Shown here in pieces: positions 47,186 to 58,753 of a DNA stretch of 64,000 bases. Origin of the DNA: Diadema setosum (taxonomy: Eukaryota; Echinodermata; Echinoidea; Diadematoida; Diadematidae); the NCBI GenBank assembly GCA_033980235.1, contig CM067075.1, positions 35,536,385-35,600,384 of the forward strand. The letters run 5' to 3'. A program made the translations under genes and the position numbers. The notes under the pieces were generated by a model that worked only from the letters and a program-made list of their open reading frames with translations, searched no databases and was not told the DNA's origin. Numbering within the stretch: position 1 is the first letter of the stretch; the number at the start of each line of letters is the position of its first letter.

Positions 47186-49187
47186 TATGGTATTTCATGA
47201 TGTATTTTGTGGTGGATTTGCATTCACATGACAAAATACTATGATATGGTATTTCCCCTGCCAATGTGAGTTACAATGAATGCACCTACATTGTAAATGT
47301 CAATGATGATGATTGAATCGCTCCGTTCTCCATGGAGATTGTAAAGAGGTAGTGTTGACATCTATACAAGGGAAGCAGGGTGTGTCAGGGGGAATTCCCA
47401 CTGAGTCATCTTATCTAATGCCATGCAGCGCAACATTGTCAGCATCATTCAAATGTCTGTCTAGGGAGATTTGCACTTTGTACAGTGATGACTTCACTAA
47501 TGTTTATAGTGCAATGACCAAAACAACAACAACAAAAAGTATACAGTAATGATGATAATGAATTATTGTGCAGGTGTATGCACACACACAGGAGGGATTT
47601 GAGATGGATGTATGATTGATGTAATTTATCAGAGTTGATTCAGATTGTACTGATAATGAGTTTTCCAGATAAACACATTATGCATTTTTGAAAATGAAAG
47701 TACAGAGGCAACTGATGATGATACAATGTATGTTTGATGATAGTTTGGCAGCTGACAAACAGGATGATATTCTCATGCATTTATCAGGGTGATGGTTTCC
47801 ATATAGATTTCAAATGTATACATTTTGCTGTGCCATGATGTGATCAGAAAGCACTCAGCCATTATACCCAGGGCAAGGAAACAATGTGTTTGACAAATTC
47901 ATCAAATCTGAAATTAACCAGCAAATACAATTTGATGATAATCTTGAATTTACACACACCCAAAAATCACTTTGACAAACCCTTTATGTCAAGATTCATA
48001 GTATATTGTACGTCATTTAATAGAATTTGATATTGCACAATTTGTTTTTAAAGATGCAGTAGATATTTGATTCTAGTCAGTGACTGTAGCAAGAGATCAA
48101 TAGACATGCACCTTCCAAACAGTGCATGAAATTTAGTCGATGTGACAAGTCTTTAAACTTAAACCACAATACCAAATACACAGCTTCACACTATAAATGT
48201 CTCGTTCATCTGTCATGCTATACTCTGGTTTTTGCACTTGTTGTTGACCCTACACTTTGTCGGTTGGAGTGTGTCAATATTTTTCCCCTCTCATTGCTGG
48301 TATATCGACCTTTAGGGCGCCAAACATTCGGCAGTGTTATCGTTCAACAAACTTGTACATTTTTTTGTGGGTAAATAGGAGACCTCCAGCAGACAAAGGC
48401 AAGACCTTGATACACATCTGGTGCATACATGTCACAGCTCAGCAAACATATCATTTATTGTTGGTGAATATGTATTGAAGTCATCCAAGGATACAGGAGG
48501 TGGTGGTTCATTTCATGTTCCGCCAGATCTTGATACTACAGTAAAGAATTTTTGTTTCATCAATGCAGTTATTGATGCAGTTCGCCAGATAATGAAGCAT
48601 TGAGTGTGAAATTGTCATCAAGTTTCCCAAGGATATCCCTAACATTTGTGCTTGAACCCTTTCATATGTGCCAAGGACTCTGGACAGTGTTCAATGCTCT
48701 CAGGTTTTCTGTGCCAATCAGCACACATTGTTCTGTTTGTTTGTTTGTTTGTTCAATGTTTCTTTTTTTTTTTTGGGGGGGGGGGGGGGAGGGGAGTTTG
48801 TAGTAACCTGTACAGTAGCTTCCAATCCACAGTGCATAAAGATAACAATTTGCCTCAAGGAAATACAGTAAATGCATGGAATGTCTGCTCAAATTGCTTT
48901 TTGATTCTTTGAAGAACTTTTTATTCCTTTGTTTTTTGTTTCTTTTTTTTTTTACATTCTTATGTCCTCTTGTGATGAAAGTCTTTGTATAGTTTGAAAA
49001 AAATATAAGGAAGTCATTTTGTTCACCCCCCCCCCCCCCGTCTTTTAAATGAAGACATTGTAGGACTTGCCTCGAGTGCCAACAACCAAGTGATATCCTT
49101 CAAGTACCACACTTTAGACCATCAGATTTCTGACCTTCAGTTCTTTTTCGTTTGGTTTACATCGAATGAAATATAACTCACCAGTCA
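47186..49187. other. Intron 1 segment, no exon
   Basis: No exon is seen. Simple repeats include AAC near 47521, TTTG at about 48726-48745, a T-G tract near 48762-48790, and a C-run near 49026. Short frames here are low-complexity products. Confidence 0.5.
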
Positions 49188-49924
49188 TTAGGCCAAAAAA
49201 AAAAAAAAATTGTTGCATTGGCGTAACCCGCCCGACCCTAAAAATTCCGCCGACCCCATGTTTTTTTATTATTTTTTTTTTGCTATCGATATCAAATATC
49301 TTGTTGATTGCGATCGCGATCGCACAAACCCGGAAGTGGAAACGGCTCTGGGGATATCGGATGTACGAGGGAGAGATCTAGCGCCTCGCATAAGCCTTCC
49401 TTGATCAGTACGTCATCTGTTTCCAACACGGACACGTACTCTAACAAGATTTATTCAGTGTATACGTAGCATTCAGACTGCGATGTATTGTGCACAGTTT
49501 TGCCATAGGTTAGAGAATTTGCCATAGGTTAGAGAACTTACACGAATCTTTATATGTGGGATTGTAATAGAGATCGCCGTGTGCGATGAAAAGATCGTAC
49601 ATATGGGTCAATTTGCATCTATCTTATCTAAGTCAAAATAGTAAAATATGAAGTGAAAACATTCAGGATAGGGATTTCAACATCTTTAAATTCTGTGAAG
49701 GGGTATAATTCCAGTAATATCGGCCTCATAAATGATTTGTAGAATAGATGAACACAGCACATTTGGTGCAGCAGTTGTAACTGTTTACTGAGCTGAGCAC
49801 GAGTTTTACACGTAAAATGCAGGTAGCAAAAAAAAAAAAAAAAAAAAAAAAAATCCGCCCGACCGACCCTATTTGAAAATCTCATGTTACGCCAATGCAA
49901 CAATTTTTTTTTTTTTTGGCCTTA
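49188..49924. mobile_element. Element with GGCC-A-tract termini
   Basis: TTAGGCC, then an A-run, then TTGTTGCATTGGCGTAAC at the left. The inverse GTTACGCCAATGCAACAA, a T-run, then GGCCTTA at the right. About 737 bp, with sub-terminal CCGCCCGACC words. The same peptide MLHWRN opens on both strands (49210 + and 49903 -) because the terminal repeats mirror each other. No transposase is seen. Confidence 0.85.
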
Positions 49925-50600
49925 GTTCTGTTTGAATACTTTTTTCCCCCACCTGAACTTCTATGCATATTTATGATATTGTGAGATGGTACATGTACCA
50001 ATGAGCATTGTTTGGAAACTTTTACCTGATCGAACATGGAACATACATGGTGTGGTAAATTCTGTTTTAATGTTAACCATACTAGGACTGTAAATACACC
50101 TGGAGGAAATGCAGTTGTCAGGAAAATCTGATATTTCAGCTTTATCTGAGCGAATCAGATGCTGTCGTATGAAACCAGAGCTCCTGTCCAGGCTACAGTT
50201 GCACAATAAGCTAGTACTACAGCACAATGTATCTCTAATTCATTTTCAGGTAGTCAGCTAATGTTACATTGATTTTACTGATGTTTTGATAATCCTTTCT
50301 GGGTTTTTTTTTTCCTTTGGTGCCACAATTTTCTTTGTTTTTTGTGTTTTATCATTTCATTATTTATGTTGTTATAATATCATTGTCAGTAAATCCTCAG
50401 ACCTTTCCAAGCCAGGAAATCATCAGCTTATACTTTCTTCCGTAAATGTTTCCTGTATAGTACAATTATGATATAATATGTGCTGCAACAAGCTGCGTTG
50501 GAATGATTATCTAGCAATGCTGAATGTCACATGAATTACTGTATGGTGGTTTAACATTAATGTCTCTAATTGTGATGTTTGTTTTGATCATCTCTTGCAG
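49925..50600 (+). other. Intron 1, final segment and acceptor
   Basis: AT-rich with no repeats recognised. It ends in the acceptor CATCTCTTGCAG at 50600. Confidence 0.7.
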
Positions 50601-50705
50601 AAACATGCCAAAGCCAAGGAGCTATTTGACCAGGTCTACTACTCACTGGATGTCATTGAAAAGGATTACTTTGGACTTAGCTATATGGACACTCAACAAG
50701 TCCAG
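50601..50705 (+). CDS. EPB41L5: EPB41L5/Yurt-type FERM protein, coding exon 2
   Basis: 35 codons, residues 59-93, completing most of FERM lobe F1. It reads [20 protein letters not shown] and then [15 protein letters not shown]. The LFDQ and DYFGL motifs are hallmarks of band 4.1 FERM domains, and the HAKGQ(D/E)LFDQ form is specific to the EPB41L5/EPB41L4B subgroup. The acceptor is CTCTTGCAG, the donor CAG|GTAAGA; phases 0/0 agree with exon 1 about 30 kb upstream. Confidence 0.94.
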
Positions 50706-50990
50706 GTAAGACCACAGCTCACAATGGCTTAAGTGAACTGAGCTGAAAATTTTGTTTAAGACCTCCTTGTCAGTATTTTGTGTGAGAACAGCATCAGAGG
50801 AAAGCAAACACAGTAAAATTTATTTTTCTGCAGTTATTTCCTCTAGAAACATATTCTTGACAAATTTGTAGTCAACAATTTACAGATCTCCATTGTTTGG
50901 TCACAGACTGTGTGATATTTTACTGTATGAAACCTGGCCCAGACAAAGCTTCAATAGAAGTTTGAATTATTTTGCAAGTAGCTTTAGCAG
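50706..50990 (+). other. Intron 2, first segment
   Basis: Donor GTAAGA at 50706. No exon and no recognised repeat. Confidence 0.7.
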
Positions 50991-51391
50991 TTAAAGGGTT
51001 GGTATAGTTTCAGTTGAGATGAGGCTTCAGGTTTCTAATGTTTTTTATGATGATTTTGAGATAATGTAAAACCTCGGACTATGAAACTTTAAAGATCATA
51101 TAGTTCTAAGAGGAATTCCAAGTTTATTTGATGAAAATTGGTTTTGAAATGGCCGAGATATCCAAACCAAAGCAATCCTAATAAACTGGGACCCACCTTT
51201 TATCAAGATTGCCTTGTTTTACTTTGTGTTTGGATATCTCGGCCATTTTATGACCAATTTTCATTGAATAAATTTTGAATTCCTCTTAGAATTGTATGCT
51301 CTTGAACATTTCATATAAGTGGTTTTTAAGTATCTTGCAAAAAGTTAAATGCTGAATCCTCATCTCAACCAATACTATACCATCCCTTTAA
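50991..51391. mobile_element. Family A foldback element, complete copy
   Basis: TTAAAGGGTTGGTATAG at the left and CTATACCATCCCTTTAA at the right. The arms meet near 51190 and carry AATGGCCGAGATATCCAAA and TTTGGATATCTCGGCCATT. 401 bp, non-coding. This copy best shows the family's ends. Confidence 0.92.
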
Positions 51392-54300
51392 ATATGAATT
51401 ATTATTAGAAACACTGCATACTTGCAGCTTAAAAGAGTATCTTGATATAGCAGCTCATAAGGCACTGACAAATTGCAAAATTTATAATACATTTTTTTAT
51501 AATTTTTCTATAGGGACTGAAAGGATATGTGGAATAAAGAGTTAAAAAAAAAATCATTAGTGAAATTCGCAAATTTGTGTTGCTTGGAAATAAGCATTGG
51601 CCATACCAATACAGGCAGATATTTAGTACAGGTCTGTAAGTTCAGCCATGTGAGTTTTTATGCCACAGCCACAAAATGTCACAGGAAGCAATATTATTAT
51701 CATTATTTCTTTTTTGCAAAGCTTCCTGTAATGTAAAAATCTCATCTGTTTGCATCTGTGTTTTGTTTCCATGGGAACAGTATGAGGAAGAGAATGTTCC
51801 ATATGTTTACAGCATACCTCCCCGTGAGACCGAGGTATAGTGATAGAAACACATTTATTTTCATTTTTGTTCAGAATCACGCGCTGCCCATTCTTTGTCA
51901 GCTGTGATGTTTGTAGCTTGAAAGTGTGTCTCAGTATCATGACATTATATGTTACATTATCAGTAAAGCATCAGCATGCTTTGAAATGGTGGAAAGGTGT
52001 TGAAGTAGTGCACAGTTTCTTCACAGTACACCAAAGTTTGGGGCTGGTACTCTCAAAACAGTTTCATCTTTGACTCCATCTATCACTGCAAGTCAAAGAG
52101 ACTTACAAAAGAAAAGACTTGATTTGAGATTTGAATTCATAGTCTGAACATCATTTCACACAAATTTGTCATTTTAAATACATGTCTGTTTTTCAACCTT
52201 ACAGTATTGTGTCTTTGTGCTCATATTTGACATCAGGGTGGTCCACAAGGGGTTTGAATGTGTCGCAACAACATGCTCGAATTCTTGTGCAACATCCTCA
52301 AAAGCCAGCAACATGCTGTGCAACATCCTTGAGAATTAGAGACATGCTCAAATAAAATATATTCAAACATGTTAAAACCATTCAAGTACAAAACTTCAGA
52401 AACATTCAAACTTCTGTACTTAGAAAATTTTTGTGCAAAACATGAGGCAGAACATATTAGAGCATAAGCAGCATGATGAGAAATAAGAAGCAAAATATTG
52501 CACGCTACTTGCTCATGATACGCGTTCCCTGCATGTACAATTTCTGCAATACTCTTACATTCTAAGCTTGTTATTTCAAGTTGTGGACCAACATATGACA
52601 TGCCAATCTTCTGTATTACCATGATATGAATCCTGCACAATTTGACTTTGATGTAACAAGATCCACTCAGGCATGATAGCATCACATTTCCTCATGAATG
52701 CATCTGTGATAAAGATTGATGACCAAAGCAAGTCAGCAGATGTACTGATTGGTGAATAACATACACTTGTATATTTTGTTGAAATTGGATGTGGCATTCT
52801 TAATATTTGCAATTTTTGTATTGGTGCATTCCCATTAAAAAAGAAGAAGATAATGATAATGGATATAAAAGGAAATAAACATGTGTATGGATGTCACCCA
52901 TTCTGACATCATCAGCACATGTATGTTATCTTTTCAAAGGCAATGCTGCTTCATGTTTTGATTGTTTGTTATTGCGTCTAGTCTAAAAGAAAGTAGACAG
53001 AATCGTGAAAAAATGAGGATACATTTTCTTCTTTTTTTTTAATTTTGTATATTTTGCAGATATGTAGAAGGATCTCAGTGATAATATGTTGTCTTGTATG
53101 CCCACTCTTGTGCTAATGGCTTTCATAGTACAAATTGTATTTAGCTTGATTTTTAAGCGTGTTCACCTGTAGCAGGTCCATCGCAATGATTCACACTGTC
53201 CGCACAGCTATCAATCACATGTGCCATATTGTACCATGTTGTGATGTTGTTTTTTCTGCTTTGCTTCTTTTTTTTTTTTAGATAAATGTATATTTGGCTG
53301 CAGAAATAATTTTGCATGTCAAAAAATAATCATCCATCACTGTGGGAATTCATGACTTGTTATCTTTTTAATATTTTTGTATTTTGTATTTTTCCCAGGC
53401 ATTAGCTTGTGGCATAGTGATTGTTTATGAAAGCAGTAGCCATCATTCACAGGACATTGTGGTTAAGAAATATGGTTGATGCAAAATGCTTCTTATAGAT
53501 TACACCATATCATATTAGGGTGTAATGTCAGAATTCATTTTGAAACTTTGTGAGATAATTCACTTCTGTAAATAACTTTTCTATTTTGGTATAAGTTGGC
53601 AGTTTTATGTTATTTTCATTTCATTTTTTAATGCCACTTAAAGAAATTTTAAAACAGGGGCTTTTAATTAAGAAAACTTTCATGTTTGAAAGTGTTTGAA
53701 TCGGCCATAAAAAAGTACAGTGTCCTTCAGAAGCTTATGAACCACCAGTAAGCAGTTGCTGATTTCATATCTCAAAATAGAATGCGGGAAGTCATGGCTC
53801 AATGGTTTGAGTTGGTCAGAAAAATAGTGGCAGCAGGAGTGCAGGTGATAAAACTATCATTCAAAATTCCAAATTTTCCTTTGCCATCAGTGGAAAAAGA
53901 TACAAAGGTTGTGTATCTACTCCCCCCCCCCCCATCTTTTTATATCAAAATGAAGTGAGAATTACTCTGTTCGAACTTGCTTGTGAATTTCAGTAAATTT
54001 ATCCATTTTCTCTTCTTCATATTATAGTCTCTGCAATAGGGATTTTAGCCTTGTAGCATTGGACGAGATGACATTCATTTTTTGAAGATGTGATTTTTTG
54101 TTCTTTAAAAAGTTCTGTTTATGATTTATTAGCCCACACTGAGCGATTTCATTCCATATCTCCCAGAAAAATAAACGTGAAGATCATGAATTCAATCGTG
54201 TGAAATGCCAACCTGTGATTTGTTACTTACACCTCTCACCCTGTGCTGTTACGATCTACACATGGTATAGAATGTACAATGCACAGCCAAAATGGAGGTG

Positions 54301-56370
54301 TCTAGATGGATAGTTTGGTGATCTAGTTTAGCTCAAGTTTTACAACTTTCTGCCCCCTTCCTGAAATTTTGAGGTTCAACCAATACTTGTTGAATTTCAC
54401 ATGCTGATGGGAAAGTAAGTTTGTTTGTTTTTTTTTCAGCTCACCGTTTCATATTTTAAACGGAGATGTTCTAGTCCACTTGTAGGGCCTAAACAATGCA
54501 TAAAGGTTGTACCAGGAGCTGTAATTGCTACTATTCTCCTTTTGCTGTTAGTGTAAGGGTGACTCACAGAGTAAATGAAGCCTTTAGATCCTGTAATATT
54601 TCTTGATCAGACTAAAAAGACATTGTGGGTGCTGCTATCACCTTCTCCCTGTTCTAAAGAGTAGATCAGCTGCTAACACCTTGACCTCATGGGGGAAAGG
54701 TCAAGTCGAGGTCTTGTCCCCAGGGGGTCAGGAAGCCAAGAAGAAAGAGGGAGGGGGGGGGGGGGTGCAGCTGAAACCTGTCATATGATATACACCAAAT
54801 CTGGGAACCAGACAAGTTTGTTCACTTTATGCTTTGTCGGCTCAAAATGCTGACATTGAATTCAAACGTTTTCCACAGTGTACAATCTCATCATGTGATG
54901 TTAACATGGAACTGCCAAGTTACATACAAGTACATGTATGTGACCTTCATATATGAATAATATTTGTGTGTGTTTTTTTTTACCTTGCGCTTGCTTCTTT
55001 CTAGAATACTTTGAAGTTTGAATGTAGTCTAGATGGTGGTAATGGTATTCTTTATATCAAGATATGTGCATGGTATGTCCATTTACATGTGTGTGAGACC
55101 TTACAATATTTTGTTGTCGACTTTATCATCACTAGTGAGTGCGTTGGCCCATTCTCAGCACAATATACAGTACTTAGCATTTAAAAAAATGTGGTATTTG
55201 ACATAACTTTTGGTGGTAAAAGAAAAACAAGTGTGATGTTCCTGACATGAGAAAATGTTGAAGTTTTACTGTCATACTTTACCTAGGTGTGGTTTCTGCA
55301 AACAGCAGTCTTGCCAGCTACAGATCTGTAATTCATGTAATCTCACTAGTGGAGAGAGATCTAAATTTAGCATTTATATGTAAGTCATATGACATGATGG
55401 CCAGTTCTTTGCAGTGAGGGTACTCACTACAAAACATACAACCATGCAAAGCTTTAAAAAAAAAATAACATTCCGGTGTTTGATACATTTCTGGTGATGT
55501 TATACCTAACCCTTGATGCAGTTGCTTAGCAACTATCATAGTTATGTTGCCTGCAAGTTCTTCTTACATCGTGATTTTTCATCATCATTGTGAATGGCTG
55601 TTGTGATTGATTTGTGTGAACATGTCAGTTGCACTTTTCAAACTGGTAGACAAATACACAGTGTACATTCTACATAGTCCCTGCCAACTGGGCTTCAAAA
55701 ATCATCATGTTTGTACATTATCACCGAAAACATCATAATTACTCTCTTCCTTCGCACTGCTGTTCATATCATTATCGGTCTGTCCATTTAAAAGAAAAAA
55801 ATGTCTGATCGAGCCTGTGTAATTTTTTACTCTGATATTATGTACAAAATGTATGTATAGCTTTCTGATGGGGTAATAGTGTGAAGGTTGAGATGAGTAT
55901 GAAATTGTAACTTTTTTTTTTAAGTGTAGCTGTGCCAGTTTCTAAAGTAAAGTGAGGTAGAATATAGTGTCATATATGTTTACTGGCATGTGAATGTGAA
56001 ATTGTCACAGCTGCCTGCAGTAATTCAGTTGTCCATAATGTACAACTACAGTATACTTTGCCCTTGTGAAATGTTTCTCTCTTCAGGTATGTGTCTTGTA
56101 TGCATTGTCATATTTTACAGACCACTGGATTGTTTGATAAGCCAAGAGAGTTTGCTAGTTCATGAAGCAACTATAAAAATAGTCTTACCAACATGTAAAA
56201 AAAAAAAATATAACATAGACCAGCACTTTGATGGTGAGAAAAGTCTGTAAGATCTCTTTACAATATGTAAGCATGTTAGATTTATTGTGAATGTCACAAC
56301 TGATGATTGTAAATGATCAGTGAGGTACGATTTGTTGAATTATCATTGTTTCTGTTCTGTTTGATTGCAG
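51392..56370 (+). other. Intron 2, remainder
   Basis: No exon is supported up to the acceptor TTGATTGCAG at 56370. A G-rich run lies at about 54749-54763, with a GC-richer patch at about 54640-54770. C- and T-runs lie near 53030 and 53921. The 150-codon minus-strand frame at 52233-52685 has no family resemblance and is not reported as a gene. Confidence 0.6.
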
Positions 56371-56413
56371 CACTGGTTAGATCCAACGAAGACCATCAAA
56401 AAGCAAGTCAAAA
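56371..56413 (+). CDS. EPB41L5: EPB41L5/Yurt-type FERM protein, coding exon 3
   Basis: A 43-base microexon adding HWLDPTKTIKKQVK (residues 94-107). HWLD followed by KxIKKQ is the conserved F1-F2 linker of EPB41L5 and EPB41L4B. Acceptor TTGATTGCAG; donor A|GTAAGT, leaving phase 1. It is too short to show as an open frame and was found by homology. Confidence 0.93.
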
Positions 56414-57222
56414 GTAAGTTTAACCTCAAGATTTCAGCACATGAGCTTGTATAAGAATCCTCCTAAAGGAGAATAATCAATTGTGAACAATAGTAGTAAA
56501 ACATTGGAAAGAGGGGAAAGAAACGAGAAAAATCCTGGTATAAGTATGTTCTCAAATAGAACTGCTCAAGTCAGTGAGAATTTCTGCTGCCATATCTGTT
56601 AGCTAATGAAAGGAATTATAATGAATCATAACTTTATTTTTCATCTTTGAATGTTTGCTCACTGTTACACTGCTCTTGTGCAGATAACTTTCCCCTTCAG
56701 GTCTACATTTAGAACTTAGGTCAGGTTATATGCTAGACCTCTCAGAAGACCATTATTTCTTCCATTCCCTTGAAACGTGTGGATGATTTCCATAGGCCAC
56801 TATAAATATTCGTCTAAAAGTAGTTCTAAAGTCTATTCTTAGGTGTCCATGAATGACAGTGTAAGATTTAATTTCTTTTGTTTTCGTTGTCAGGATTTCT
56901 GTAGTCAGATGGTATTCCATTGATGTCAGTGTGATAGAGGATTTTTTTTTTTTTTTTTTGCCTATGAATAAGTGGTAGCCATGACAACACAGTATCAACA
57001 CAGGACAGGGTGCTTGCACCATATGTATGCCCTAATTACAGCAACATTGTTTGCCTAATCTTGTTCCACATTTCATAATGAACTACTGGTTTTGTAATTT
57101 GTTCTCTTCATGTAATGTTACTTTGAATGAAAGCAGATAAACCTATTTTTTACCTCTTCTGTTACATGATCATTGCACCCGTTATTCATCAATACATATT
57201 TTGCTCTCTTCCTTTATTGTAG
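56414..57222 (+). other. Intron 3
   Basis: About 0.8 kb, from GTAAGT at 56414 to TTATTGTAG at 57222. A T-run lies near 56942. No other feature. Confidence 0.85.
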
Positions 57223-57301
57223 TTGGTCCACCATACACATTGCGATTCCGAGTCAAATTCTATTCTTCAGAGCCCAACAACCTACACGAGGAATACACAA
57301 G
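57223..57301 (+). CDS. EPB41L5: EPB41L5/Yurt-type FERM protein, coding exon 4
   Basis: 79 bases encoding residues 108-133: I (split codon), then GPPYTLRFRVKFYSSEPNN and LHEEYT. This is the start of FERM lobe F2; the RVKFYSSEPNNL block is nearly invariant between this protein and vertebrate EPB41L5. Acceptor CTTTATTGTAG; donor AG|GTTTGT, phase 2. Longer frames over this exon (57173-57554) are out of phase or run into the intron. Confidence 0.94.
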
Positions 57302-57818
57302 GTTTGTCTCACTGTCCTTCCAATGCTGTTTTTGTTTCATACTGATCAATACAGTGTATCTGCACATTTTGAAATGTTTTTTCAATAAAATGAAAAAGTA
57401 TCAGAGATGTTCAGTGTACTTTATGGAGAGTTCATATAACAAATTTGATGATAGTTTCCTTGTGTGTGTAATAAGGATTTTAGACCTACAATGTAGACTC
57501 TGTACTCGTTTAACAACCAAAATGTTATTAAAAAATCTTACAAATTCTATATGATGAAGTATAATAACAAATTATTTACATTGGATTATAACTTGAAAGC
57601 ATGCATATTTTTCTTACAACTGCTATCAAGATGATAAAATTTTGAATGATGTCTTTTACAATTTTTGTTGAAAGGCATTTTTTTTATATAATATGCTGGA
57701 TGCTGACTCTACAGTACATTCATTCATTAAATCATTAATTCCTTCATTCATTAATTCAGTCGATTGTGATTAGTTCTTTTTTGAATTCATGCAGTAGTCT
57801 GTTTATCATTTCTTCCAG
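57302..57818 (+). other. Intron 4
   Basis: 517 bp, GTTTGT to TTCTTCCAG. It contains a TTCATTCATTAA-type simple repeat near 57720-57760. Confidence 0.85.
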
Positions 57819-57916
57819 GTATTTGTTTTTCTTACAACTGAAAGAGGACATAAGATCTGGAAGGCTACAGGTATCATACGACACACTCCTTGATCTATGT
57901 GCACTTGTTCTGCAAT
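57819..57916 (+). CDS. EPB41L5: EPB41L5/Yurt-type FERM protein, coding exon 5
   Basis: 98 bases giving residues 134-166 of FERM lobe F2: (R)YLFFLQLKEDIRSGRLQ followed by VSYDTLLDLCALVLQ. The YLF-LQLK-DI-SG-L pattern matches vertebrate EPB41L5 closely. Acceptor TTCTTCCAG; donor T|GTAAGT, phase 1. Confidence 0.94.
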
Positions 57917-58632
57917 GTAAGTATACCCCTATTGACATCCCATTTAAGATCACTATTGTTTGAAAGAGTGTAGTTGTTGAGTGTGATAGATTACTGCAGG
58001 ATTCACTGTCTTTAGGTAATTTGTTACTCGGTTTCCTTCAACAGTTCAGAAGTTTCAACTTAAACTGAGATGTGGTGCTCTGAGTTTTCTCAGTGATCAG
58101 TTGAATTTTTTGATCCATTTCTTTTTCAGGCGTTGAGAAACAGACAGATCAGGGAAAAGTAACATACAAACAAAGGGAATGTTTATAGAGTAGTTCTAAA
58201 AAAATATCAGTGGTCTTGTGCTTTTACAGTATTTTGTAATTATGCAAAATTATTTGCCACCTCACAAGGTTTACTCTGAAGAATAAGAAGTGATATAGTT
58301 TTGTTGTGTTTTTATCTAATTTTTGAAACCATCTAGTGCCTTATATAAGTCATTGTCTCTGTACTGGGTCATTTGAACAAGTGCTTATTTTAGCATCTCC
58401 AAACCAGCATTGATAGTGAGCATTGTACAGACACCAATGGGATTATAGTGGATATAAAGTGTTACTGAATTGAAGTCAATGTGAAATATTATGAGGTTTT
58501 AAAGTTAGTGGCATTGCTAGTAGGAAAGAAGTTTTTGTATTCAAATGTCATAATTAGCTGAGACAGATCAATCATGGAGGAAACATCATTTTCAACATTT
58601 CTGTAAGTTTGTGTGAATTGTTTCCATGGCAG
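57917..58632 (+). other. Intron 5
   Basis: 716 bp, GTAAGT to CCATGGCAG. No repeats or exons are seen. Confidence 0.85.
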
Positions 58633-58753
58633 CGGAACTGGGAGATTATGACCCGGAGGAGCACGGACCAGAACTCGTCTCGGAGTTCAGATTTGTGCCT
58701 GAGCAGACTGAACAGATGGAGCTGGACATCACAGAGAAGTTTAGACAAATCAG
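58633..58753 (+). CDS. EPB41L5: EPB41L5/Yurt-type FERM protein, coding exon 6
   Basis: 121 bases giving residues 167-206 of FERM lobe F2: (S)[18 protein letters not shown], then [21 protein letters not shown]. The [20 protein letters not shown] block is diagnostic of this subgroup. The residue before ELGD is Ser here, where vertebrate EPB41L5 has Ala. The donor is AG|GTGGGC, phase 2. The next family exon (beginning around G-x-(T/S)-PAQAE and including the YLNKAKWLEMYGVD block) is not found before 64000, so the gene continues beyond the window. The visible coding part totals about 206 residues. Confidence 0.94.

Noticed and set aside
49210..49903. Two frames starting with the same MLHWRN peptide
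   Set aside because: They arise because the terminal inverted repeats of the 49188-49924 element mirror each other; they are not paralogous genes.
52233..52685. 150-codon open frame on -
   Set aside because: Low-similarity, Cys/Leu-rich composition typical of random AT-rich translation. It lies in intron 2 of the Yurt-type gene with no recognisable domain.
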